Shown piece by piece: positions 7,518 through 15,272 of a stretch of 34,667 nt of DNA. The DNA is from an uncultured Lentisphaeria bacterium (GTDB lineage: Bacteria; Verrucomicrobiota; Lentisphaeria; Oligosphaerales; Oligosphaeraceae). Location: NCBI GenBank assembly GCA_945827525.1, contig CALZPA010000006.1:1-34667 (forward strand). Reading direction: 5' to 3'. The position numbers and the translations under genes were made by a program. Each line of letters opens with the position of its first letter. The stretch's first letter is position 1. The notes beneath the pieces are model-generated. The model made no database searches and was not told the origin of the DNA. It saw only the letters and a program-made list of their open reading frames with translations.

Positions 7518-7625
7518 TCCACAAAAGACACAAAGGAAGAGTCCACAAAAGACACAAAAGACTCAAAAGAAGAGTCCACAAAAGACGCAAAAGACTCAAA
7601 AGAAGAGTCCACAAAAGACAAAAAA
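7518..7625. repeat. 33-bp tandem repeat, A-rich
   Basis: Two full 33-bp units (7542-7574 and 7575-7607) differ by one base and share TCCACAAAAGAC at the start and CAAAAGAAGAG at the end. A 24-base shortened unit (7518-7541) precedes them and a partial unit (7608-7625) follows. The repeat lies between converging genes and is strongly purine-rich on the plus strand, unlike the flanking GC-rich sequence. One frame would read STKDTKDSKEE repeatedly, but that frame is not part of a real gene. Confidence 0.85.
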
Positions 7626-7656
7626 GGAGCCGCCACGGGGGGAACCGTGGCGGCTC
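7620..7656 (-). terminator. Rho-independent terminator of the 22-kb minus-strand unit
   Basis: GAGCCGCCACGG (7627-7638) and CCGTGGCGGCTC (7645-7656) form a perfect 12-bp stem with a 6-base loop. Read on the minus strand the hairpin is followed by CC and six T residues (7625-7620). It lies 30 bases after the stop of the GH2-like gene. On the plus strand no T-tract follows, so it works in one direction. Confidence 0.9.
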
Positions 7657-7685
7657 TTGGCGTTCAGAGAGGGGGGATGGTGCAA

Positions 7686-10600
7686 CTACCAGCGGTAGTA
7701 GCGGTAGGGGTCATCGTCCTTCTCGGGGGTCTGGAGGTAGAAGGAGTCGAGCCAGCGTCCGCGGACACGGAAGTGTGGCGTCTGGAGGATGCCGCCGGAC
7801 TGGAAGTTGTCGTTGATGCGGATGACGAGGACGTTCTTGGCGCCGTCGTGGCGGAGGAGCTGTTTGGGGATGGTGTAGGCTCTGGGGGCGACCCAGTAGT
7901 TGTCGGGGTTGGTCTTGGTGGTGATTTCGCCGAGGAACTGGCCGTTGAGCCAGGTCCAGGACTCGTCGTCGACGGGGCCGATATGGATGATGACGGGCTG
8001 GTCGTCGGGGAGGTGGGCGGGGGTGTCGAATTCGAGGCGGTACCAGAAGAGTCCGTTGTAGTCGGCGAGATCGGGGCGTTCGCTTTCGAAGGTGGCGGCG
8101 ACTCGGATGGGCTTCCAGGTGTCGTCGGGGGTGAAGGTGGGCTCGAACCACTTGAGGCTGCGTCCCTGGTCGTTGGGGTCGGGCTTGCCGAGCCAGCCGC
8201 GGTTGAGCTGGAGCTCAGTGGTGGCGGTGGGGGTGGCGGCGTTGTGGGCGAGCGGGTCGTCGAGGAAGCGGACGTTGAGCTTGTCGAGGAGACGAGCGGT
8301 GAGTCCGAGGGCGCGTCGCTGTGAGATGCGGAGATAGGGCTTGGCCTTGATGTCGAAGAGGGTGGCTGGGGCCTGCTGGAAGAGCTCGATGGTCTTGGGT
8401 GAGCGTCTTTCGGCGAGGGCGGGGTGCTGTGCAAAGTCAGCGGGCGGGAGCGGGGTGTAGCGCAGATGGGTGTGCCAGTAGAGGTCGGAGCTGGTGAGTC
8501 CGCGGGTGAGCCAGGGCTGGTTGTCGGGGAGTGGCTGTGGCATGGCGGTGGTCTCGGCGGCGTTGGGGATGCCGATGGCGTTGAGGTCCTTGGCGTCGAG
8601 ACCGAGGTTGAGGATGGCGGCGGGGGTGCCGGTGGGCTTGGGGGTTGCGTTGGCGAAGCCCTTTCCGCGGATGAGGATGCGTCCGTCGAGGGGTGAGCCG
8701 TCATAGGGGGTGACGTCGGCGTGGAGCTGTCGGAGCAGCTCGAGGGTTTCGGGGGCGCCGAGGTAGACGGCGGGCTGTGGGATGGGTTCGGAGCGTTCGG
8801 CTAGGAGACGGATGAGCTGGTGGACGGTCTCCTGTGCGCAGGGGTCGTCCTGGGTTCTGGCGGTGACGTCGAGCTGGCAGAAGAGGGTCTGTCCGCGTTC
8901 GGGGGAGAGGTGGAGGAGGAGGGGTGCGTACTGGAGGTCGAAGCCGCCGACGAGGAGGGGCAGCCAGGTTCCCCAGGTGGGCTTCTCGATGAGGACGCTG
9001 GCGACGTTGCCGCGGTTTCCGGCTCTCCAGACGCGCGTGTTGCGGAAGCCGAGCCAGTTCCAGGTGGGGTCGGAGTGCTCCTTTTCGGGGAGGTCGTCAA
9101 GGAAGGGTGGGGTGAGGGTGGCGTCGCCGCGCCAGTTGGCATAGCGGGCGGCGGGGAGGAGCTGCTCGAAGCCTCGGGTGGGGAAGAGCTCACGGAGTCC
9201 GTGGACATTGGTTCGGAAGCCGAGTCGGGCGGAGAGGGTGGGTTCGTCCTGCTCGAAGACGAGGACGCGTCCGCGGCGGATGGCCTGGTCGAGCCAGGGG
9301 AGTGCGGGCGCGTCGGCGAGGGCCTCGCGTCCGATGACGATGAGCTGGTCGAGGTTGGGGTTGTCGTCGGGCGCGAGGGTGGTGAGGTGGGAGTAGCCGA
9401 GCTTCCGGAGGAGGGCGGTGGTGAGTCCCTTGGGGTCGTAGAGCTGGAGTGGCCGGTCGGCGAAGGAGTGGCTGGTGAAGACCTCGATGTCGAGGGAGTC
9501 GGTCTGTCGGTCGCCGTTGGAGAAGGCGATGTCGGCGTGGATGGAGAAGGTCTGCGAGGCGGCGCCGTCGGCGGGCTGCGGGGCCTGGAAGACGAAGGGG
9601 ATGAAGAGGATGTCGCCGATGTCGGCGTGGGCGTTCAGGGTTTGGGTCTGTCCGTTGAGGGAGACGGTGGCGGTGACGTCGAGGGGGTGTCGGGTGTCGT
9701 TGATGGCGGCGATGGTCTTGCGGATGGTCTCGCCGGGTCGGAAGATGCGTGTCTTGGCGGTGAAGGTCTGCTGCTGGTCGGCGATGTAGGCGCAGGTGGG
9801 CATGTTCCAGCGGAGGAAGGCCTTGCCGACGGCGGTGGGCTGGATGTTGTCGCGGTGGAAGGCGTAGATGTAGTCGCCCCAGCCGATGAGGCGGTCGGGC
9901 GCGATGCCGGGTCGCTTGAGGTGTGTGAGGTCACGGTAGACGGGCAGGTCCTTTCTGGGGGTTCCCTTTTGCCAGAGGATGCCCTGGTCCCAGGGGAGCA
10001 TGGCGGAGACGCCGTAGGTGCGGTGGGCGCGCCAGTTGTCGACGGTGTACTTGCTGGTGAGCTGCTGGTAGAAGGGATAGGCTCCGAGGCCCCAGTTGAG
10101 CTGGTACCAGGGGAAGGGCTTGCCGGCGGCCCAGAGCCTCTCCTCGTTGGCGATGGCGTGGGTGCCGTGCGCGGCGGCCTGGCGGTAGACGTCCTCGCCG
10201 AATTCGGCGGCGGCGTTCTCGGCGGCCCAGAGTGACTGGAAGGCGGGTGTGGACCAGATGAAGGCGGGGCCGCGGTAGCTGGACCAGGTGGAGATGTGGG
10301 GGAGTCCCCATTCGACGAAGAAGACGGGCTTGACGCCGTTGGCGGCCCAGTGCGCCATCCAGTCGGAGCGCTCCTGCATGGGGGACCAGTTGAGGTAGAT
10401 GTTGATGCAGTGGAGGTCGCCGAGGTTTCCGGACTCGTGGTGGTAGACGGGGCGGGTGGGGTCGATGTCCTTGGCGATCCATTCGGAGTGCTTGGCCTGG
10501 ACGCGGCGGTTGGTCTTGCCGTAGGTGGCGAGGTCCTTCCAGTCGGGGCAGTCGGTGAACTGGTACTTGCCGTCGATCTTGAGTGGGTTCTGGTCGCCGA

Positions 10601-12473
10601 AGTAGCCGGTGGAGTTGTGGTTCATGGCGTACATGACGACGGCTGGGTTGTTGATGACCTTGCGGATGACGAAGCGGGTGAGGTCGGCGTAGCGTTTGCG
10701 GACGGCGGGGTCGAAGAGCTGCCAGCGGAAGTCGCCGAGGTGCGGGAGGGACCAGGACATGAGCATGCCGGTCTGCTGTCCGGCCTGGAGGAGTCCGTCG
10801 AGGTAGGACATCTGTCCGTAGCGGAAGTTGTAGTGGGCGTTGATGAGGAAGTTGAAGCCGTATTCGCGGGCGCGTCGGATGGTTTCGGTTGCGGCCTCGG
10901 TGGTGTTGAGCGCGGCGTCGGGGGCGGTTCCGGTGTAGCAGTGGAGGGCGCGGAGTCGGATGACGGAGCCGTTGAGGGTGAGGTCTTTGCCTCGGGTGGC
11001 GAATTCGCGGAAGCCGAAGGTGAAGGGCGTGAGCTGGTCGAGGAGGCTGCCGGTGGCACCGTCAGAGAGCTGGACGTCGGCGGTGAGGAGGGTTGGGGCG
11101 TCGATGTCCCAGCGTGGGGCGTCGGGCCAGGGGGCGGTGAAGGCGATGGTGCGGGTGTCGGTGTCTGGCTTCAGGTTCTGTGCCTGGAAGGTTTTGGTGG
11201 AGCCGTCGGGGAGGGTGACGGTGGCCTTGAGTCCGTAGGTCTGGCGGCTGTCGGGCGAGGTGTTGTCGAGTTCGGCCTTGAAGGTGATGGTTCCGTTGGC
11301 GACGGAGGTGATGACGGTGACGAAGGCGAGTCGCTGGGTCTTGGGTCGGGCGTGGAGGTAGAGGTCGCCGCAGAGTCCCCTTGACTTGACGGTGGCCTTG
11401 GACTTGATGATGCGTCCGGGGGCCATGAAGGTCTGTGTCTCGGCGTCGAGGGGGACGGCCTTGACGAGGATGGCGAGCTCCTGCTGGGAGCCGGGTCGGG
11501 CGAGCGGGGTGAGGTCGACCTCGCCGCCGGGGAAGTAGAGTTCGCCGGCGGGCTTGCCGTCGAGGAAGACTTTGGCGTAGGTGTTGAGGAGGGTGAATTC
11601 GACGGCGATGGCGCGGTTGGCCCATTCGTGGGGGAGGGTGATGGTGCGGCGGAACCAGGCCTGCGAGACGTCGCGGAGCTGGTCGGCGTGGTTGTCCTCA
11701 AGCCATTGGGCGACGAGCGGGACTTGGTTGGCGGTGGTGGAGAGCCAGTTGGCGGGCCAGGCATGGGGGACCTTGTACCAGCCCCAGCCGGTGCCGGAGG
11801 CGGGGATGGCGCTGTCCTCGCCGTCGGCGACGACGGGGCGAGCCTGCCAGAGGCCGTTGAGGGAGAGTCGGCTGCGGGTGGGGGTGTCCTGTCTCCAGGC
11901 GTCGTTGAGGGACTGTGCCTGGCTGGGGTCGATGGGGCAGGATGCGTCCTGGGGGCCGTTGAGCCGGCGGCGGGTCACGGTGAAGGTGACGTCCTGGAAG
12001 TCGACGGTGCCGGCGGAGCCGAAGTGTGAGCAGGAGAATTCGAGCCGGACGGCGTCCTTGGGGACGATGTACTCGCGCTGGCAGTCCTGCCAGTCGGTGG
12101 TTCCGGCGAAGCCGAAGACGTCGGGCCAGCCGCCGACCTGCTTGTTCTGGGCGTTGAAGAAGGCCATGGCGAGTCGTCCGTTCTGCCAGTCCTGCTTGCC
12201 GGTGACGAGTCCGGCGGTGCGGATGCGCGCCTTGAGGGCGAGACGGGCGACGTCGGGCTGGAGGCGGAGGCTCTGGGAGAGTCCCTGTCCGGGCTTGAGG
12301 GTGACGTGGACGGTGGCGTCGGGGGCGGTGACGGGGCGGATGTTGTCGTAGTTGCGCCAGCCGGTGACGGCGCCCTGGGCGTTGGTCTGCGAGAAGTCGG
12401 GATTGACGACGAGCTGCTGCGCGGCGAGGCAGAGGGGTAGGAGGAGCGTGGCAAGAAGGCGAAGGCGTTTCAT
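7686..12473 (-). CDS. Giant secreted GH2-like glycoside hydrolase
   Basis: This 1595-residue protein has a signal peptide (MKRLRLLATLLLPLCLAAQQ) and a good SD (CCGGAG, six bases from the ATG). Domains in order: a beta-sandwich carbohydrate-binding-like domain (about 20-170); a GH2 sugar-binding jelly roll (about 200-340, SLNGLWQARP to LAILVKAVP); an Ig-like domain (about 375-490); a TIM-barrel domain (about 490-850, starting RGKDLTLNG); Ig-like and amidotransferase-like segments (about 880-1300); and a second GH2-type jelly roll (about 1400-1580). The probable nucleophile is Glu721 in FFVEWGLPH. Where GH2 enzymes have the acid/base pair Asn-Glu, this protein has MNHN (617-620). The substrate is unknown; beta-galactoside- or beta-glucuronide-like linkages are possible from the clan. 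It is the last gene before the terminator. Confidence 0.8.
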   Translation of the reverse strand: MKRLRLLATLLLPLCLAAQQLVVNPDFSQTNAQGAVTGWRNYDNIRPVTAPDATVHVTLKPGQGLSQSLRLQPDVARLALKARIRTAGLVTGKQDWQNGRLAMAFFNAQNKQVGGWPDVFGFAGTTDWQDCQREYIVPKDAVRLEFSCSHFGSAGTVDFQDVTFTVTRRRLNGPQDASCPIDPSQAQSLNDAWRQDTPTRSRLSLNGLWQARPVVADGEDSAIPASGTGWGWYKVPHAWPANWLSTTANQVPLVAQWLEDNHADQLRDVSQAWFRRTITLPHEWANRAIAVEFTLLNTYAKVFLDGKPAGELYFPGGEVDLTPLARPGSQQELAILVKAVPLDAETQTFMAPGRIIKSKATVKSRGLCGDLYLHARPKTQRLAFVTVITSVANGTITFKAELDNTSPDSRQTYGLKATVTLPDGSTKTFQAQNLKPDTDTRTIAFTAPWPDAPRWDIDAPTLLTADVQLSDGATGSLLDQLTPFTFGFREFATRGKDLTLNGSVIRLRALHCYTGTAPDAALNTTEAATETIRRAREYGFNFLINAHYNFRYGQMSYLDGLLQAGQQTGMLMSWSLPHLGDFRWQLFDPAVRKRYADLTRFVIRKVINNPAVVMYAMNHNSTGYFGDQNPLKIDGKYQFTDCPDWKDLATYGKTNRRVQAKHSEWIAKDIDPTRPVYHHESGNLGDLHCINIYLNWSPMQERSDWMAHWAANGVKPVFFVEWGLPHISTWSSYRGPAFIWSTPAFQSLWAAENAAAEFGEDVYRQAAAHGTHAIANEERLWAAGKPFPWYQLNWGLGAYPFYQQLTSKYTVDNWRAHRTYGVSAMLPWDQGILWQKGTPRKDLPVYRDLTHLKRPGIAPDRLIGWGDYIYAFHRDNIQPTAVGKAFLRWNMPTCAYIADQQQTFTAKTRIFRPGETIRKTIAAINDTRHPLDVTATVSLNGQTQTLNAHADIGDILFIPFVFQAPQPADGAASQTFSIHADIAFSNGDRQTDSLDIEVFTSHSFADRPLQLYDPKGLTTALLRKLGYSHLTTLAPDDNPNLDQLIVIGREALADAPALPWLDQAIRRGRVLVFEQDEPTLSARLGFRTNVHGLRELFPTRGFEQLLPAARYANWRGDATLTPPFLDDLPEKEHSDPTWNWLGFRNTRVWRAGNRGNVASVLIEKPTWGTWLPLLVGGFDLQYAPLLLHLSPERGQTLFCQLDVTARTQDDPCAQETVHQLIRLLAERSEPIPQPAVYLGAPETLELLRQLHADVTPYDGSPLDGRILIRGKGFANATPKPTGTPAAILNLGLDAKDLNAIGIPNAAETTAMPQPLPDNQPWLTRGLTSSDLYWHTHLRYTPLPPADFAQHPALAERRSPKTIELFQQAPATLFDIKAKPYLRISQRRALGLTARLLDKLNVRFLDDPLAHNAATPTATTELQLNRGWLGKPDPNDQGRSLKWFEPTFTPDDTWKPIRVAATFESERPDLADYNGLFWYRLEFDTPAHLPDDQPVIIHIGPVDDESWTWLNGQFLGEITTKTNPDNYWVAPRAYTIPKQLLRHDGAKNVLVIRINDNFQSGGILQTPHFRVRGRWLDSFYLQTPEKDDDPYRYYRW

Positions 12474-12533
12474 GGTGTCTCCGGGGTATGGGCGAGGTGT
12501 ATGGGATGGATTGTGTGGGGGGAGGGGCGGCGG

Positions 12534-14453
12534 TCAGGGCTCGAGGGTGCGGAGCCATTCGGCGTTGGAGGCGTCGGAGGGCATTCTCCAGTCGCCTCTG
12601 GGGGAGAGGGCGATGGTTCCGACCTTGGGGCCGTCGGGGAGGCAGGAGCGCTTGAACTGCTGTGAGAAGAAGCGTCTGAGGAAGCCGTTGAGGAAGCGCT
12701 TGAGCTGTTCGGGGGAGAAGTCGGGCTCGAAGGCGCGGGTGGCGAGGAAGAGGAGCTTGTCGGGGGAGGCGCCGTATTTGAGGAAATGGTAGAGGAAGAA
12801 GTCGTGGACCTCGTAGGGGCCGATGATGTCCTCGGTCTTCTGCTGGATGTTGCCGTGTTCGTCGGGTGGGATGAGTTCGGGGGAGACGGGGGTGTCGATG
12901 ATGTCCTGGAGGATGCGCCGTGTCTCGTCGCCGGCGAGGTCTCCGTACCAGGCGATGAGGTAGCGGATGAGTGTCTTGGGGATGGTGCAGTTGACGCTGT
13001 ACATGGAGATGTGGTCGCCGTTGTAGGTGCACCAGCCCATGGCGGACTCGGAGAGGTCTCCGGTGCCGATGGCGAGTCCGCCGAGCTGGTTGGCGAGGTC
13101 GAGGAGGATTTGGGTGCGCTCGCGGGCCTGGGAGTTCTCGTAGACGACGTCATGGCAGGCGGGGTCGTGTCCGATGTCCTGGAAATGGACGGTGCAGGCG
13201 TTGGCGATGGGGATTTCGCGGAGGTCGGCGTTGAGCTGTCGGCAGAGTCCGACGGCGTTGTTGTAGGTTCGTCCGGTGGTTCCGAAGCCGGGCATGGTGA
13301 CGGCGACGAGGTCGTGTGGGGGTCTGCCGAGGAGCTGGAGGGTGCGGGCGCAGACGAGGAGCGCGAGGGTGGAGTCGAGTCCGCCGGAGATGCCGAGGAC
13401 GAGCTTCTTGGCGTGGGTGTGCTCGATGCGCCGTGCGAGTCCGGCGGTCTGGATGGCGAAGATTTCCTCGCAGCGTTCGGTTCGGTCGCCGTGGTCGTCG
13501 GGGACGAAGGGGTGTCGGGGGAAGGAGCGGAGGCAGTCGGCGGGGTCGGGGACGGGGGCGGCGGGGATGCGTCGGCAGGTCATGGCGGGGAGCATTTCGG
13601 CGGAGTCGCGGAAGGGCGAGTCGGAGAGCCGTGCGTAGGCGATGCGCTGGAGGTCGACGTCGGCGAAGTGGATGGAGTCGGAGCGGCAGAAGCGTCCGGC
13701 GTCGAGGAGGAGGGAGCCGTTCTCGGCGACGAGCTGGTGTCCGCCGTTGACGATGTCGGTGGTGGACTCATGGACTCCGGAGGAGGTGTAGGCGTAGGCG
13801 CAGACGCAGCGTGCGGACTGGTTGCAGACGAGGCTGGTGCGGTAGGCGGCCTTGCCGACGAGCTCGTTGGAGGCGGAGGGGTTGACGATGAGGGTGGCGC
13901 CGTTGAGGGCGAGGATGGAGCTGGGGGGGATGGTCGTCCACATGTCCTCGCAGATTTCGACTCCGAGGGCGAGGAGGTCGCTGGCGGTGACGATGAGGTC
14001 GGTGCCGAAGGGGATGCCGGTCTGTCCGGCGAAGGCGATGGTGGCGCCCTTGAGGTTATGGCCGCTGGCGAACCAGCGCTTCTCGTAGAATTCGCGGTAG
14101 TTGGGGAGGTTGGACTTGGGGACGGCGGCGAGGATGCGTCCGTTCTGGATGACGAGGGCGGCGTTGAAGAGCCGGTCGAAGGCGCGGACGGGGGCGCCGA
14201 TGACGAAGAGCGTGTCCTGGGGGAGGCGTTCCAGGAGGGTTTGGACGCCGCGCTCGGCGGCGTTCAGGAGGGCGGCGGAGTGGAAGAGGTCGCCGCAGGA
14301 GTAGGCGGTGACGGCGAGTTCGGGGAAGAGGGCGACGGCGGCGTCGCGTCGCCGCGCCTCGGTGGCCAGCTCCAGGATGTGCTCGCAGTTGAAGGTGACG
14401 TCGGCGACGCGGACGATGGGCGTGCAGGTGGCTAGGCGATGGAAACCGTGCAT
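12534..14453 (-). CDS. nadE: Glutamine-dependent NAD+ synthetase
   Basis: This 639-residue cytoplasmic enzyme makes the last step of NAD synthesis, amidating deamido-NAD with ammonia channelled from glutamine. The N-terminal nitrilase-like glutaminase domain has the full triad: Glu45 (ALFPELAVTAYS), Lys113 (VPKSNLPNYREFYEKRWF) and Cys168 (GVEICEDMW). The C-terminal synthetase domain has the PP-loop SGGLDST near residue 355. Conserved segments GTGDLSESAMGW and YSVNCTIPKTL follow. The length and domain order match the large bifunctional NadE type. No SD is evident before the ATG at 14453. Upstream lies the degenerate hydrolase (gap of 36 bases), and downstream the GH2-like gene (gap of 60 bases), so it is probably part of one long transcript. 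Confidence 0.95.
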   Translation of the reverse strand: MHGFHRLATCTPIVRVADVTFNCEHILELATEARRRDAAVALFPELAVTAYSCGDLFHSAALLNAAERGVQTLLERLPQDTLFVIGAPVRAFDRLFNAALVIQNGRILAAVPKSNLPNYREFYEKRWFASGHNLKGATIAFAGQTGIPFGTDLIVTASDLLALGVEICEDMWTTIPPSSILALNGATLIVNPSASNELVGKAAYRTSLVCNQSARCVCAYAYTSSGVHESTTDIVNGGHQLVAENGSLLLDAGRFCRSDSIHFADVDLQRIAYARLSDSPFRDSAEMLPAMTCRRIPAAPVPDPADCLRSFPRHPFVPDDHGDRTERCEEIFAIQTAGLARRIEHTHAKKLVLGISGGLDSTLALLVCARTLQLLGRPPHDLVAVTMPGFGTTGRTYNNAVGLCRQLNADLREIPIANACTVHFQDIGHDPACHDVVYENSQARERTQILLDLANQLGGLAIGTGDLSESAMGWCTYNGDHISMYSVNCTIPKTLIRYLIAWYGDLAGDETRRILQDIIDTPVSPELIPPDEHGNIQQKTEDIIGPYEVHDFFLYHFLKYGASPDKLLFLATRAFEPDFSPEQLKRFLNGFLRRFFSQQFKRSCLPDGPKVGTIALSPRGDWRMPSDASNAEWLRTLEP

Positions 14454-14489
14454 ATGGCAGATGGTGGCTGTGGGTGGGGGAGGTTGTCT

Positions 14490-15272
14490 TCAGGCGAGGG
14501 CCTGGCGGATGGCGTCGTTGACGAAATCGGACTCGTAGTAGTCGAGCTGTCCCCAGAAGGGCTTGTCGGTGACGATGGCGGTGTGGTCGCCGAAGATGGC
14601 CCAGGCTGGGGGGAGGCGCTTGGCGGGCGAGACGCGGATGGCGTGGGTGACGGTGTGGGGCTGGAGCTGCGGGAGGAGGGCGTCGAGGCTGACGGCCCGG
14701 AGCTGGCTGGCGAGCGTGGCGCTGAACTCGTAGCCGCCGAAGTCGACGGTCTGTCCCTGTTGCCAGCGCTGCTCGGCGGAGGGCGCGTTGGCGTTTCCGC
14801 CGGACATCATGTCCTTGATGGACTGTCGGCGCTCGAGGTCGTTGAGGACGTCGGCGCCGCTGAGGATGGGTTCGGCGAGGACGAGGCGTTCGGGGCGGAG
14901 GCGGAGGGCGGCCTTGGCGGCGACGAGCGCGCCGGCCCGGGCGGCGACAAGCGCGAGACGGTGGGCTCCGGTCTGGGCGAGGAGGTCTTCGGCGGCGGCG
15001 CAGGTGTCCTCGACCCAGGTGTCGAGGGTGGCCTCGGCGTGTGGGAGGGAGCTGTCGCCGGTTCCGGAGAGGTCGAGTCGGATGGCGGCGAGGCCGTCGG
15101 CGGCGAGGGCTCGGGCGAGGCGGACGAGCATGCGGTAGGCGGCGCGCTTCTCCTCGGCGAGCGGCTCGACGAGGACGACGGCCATGTCGGCGGCGGTTGT
15201 GGCGGCGGGCAGGAAGGCGGTGGCGTAGACGGCGCGTGTGCCGATGGCGATGTATCCGCTGGGTTCGTTCAT
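14490..15272 (-). CDS. Alpha/beta-hydrolase-like protein lacking the nucleophile (coupled to lnt)
   Basis: This is a 260-residue protein. The ORF track extends it to 709 residues, but the first 449 are a shadow of lnt. The true start is the ATG at 15272, overlapping the lnt stop as ATGA. The fold is suggested by AVVLVEPLAEEKRAAYRML, then IRLDLSGTGDSSLP, which is the usual DxxGxGDS loop. The nucleophile elbow, normally GxSxG, reads VAARAGALVA, with no Ser. The same kind of replacement (R-x-G-A-L) is, from memory, characteristic of the exosortase-A-associated hydrolase 2 type. It may therefore be a non-catalytic or non-serine member. There is no signal peptide. The function is unknown; coupling to lnt suggests an envelope or lipid-related role, which is inference. 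Confidence 0.65.
   Translation of the reverse strand: MNEPSGYIAIGTRAVYATAFLPAATTAADMAVVLVEPLAEEKRAAYRMLVRLARALAADGLAAIRLDLSGTGDSSLPHAEATLDTWVEDTCAAAEDLLAQTGAHRLALVAARAGALVAAKAALRLRPERLVLAEPILSGADVLNDLERRQSIKDMMSGGNANAPSAEQRWQQGQTVDFGGYEFSATLASQLRAVSLDALLPQLQPHTVTHAIRVSPAKRLPPAWAIFGDHTAIVTDKPFWGQLDYYESDFVNDAIRQALA

Noticed and set aside
7518-7625. CRISPR array
   Set aside because: The 33-bp units follow each other directly with no unique spacers, and no cas gene is present.
7017-8324. 435-residue plus-strand ORF that reads STKDTKEE repeats
   Set aside because: It joins a shadow of the isochorismatase gene, the tandem repeat and the antisense of the GH2-like gene; there is no coherent protein.
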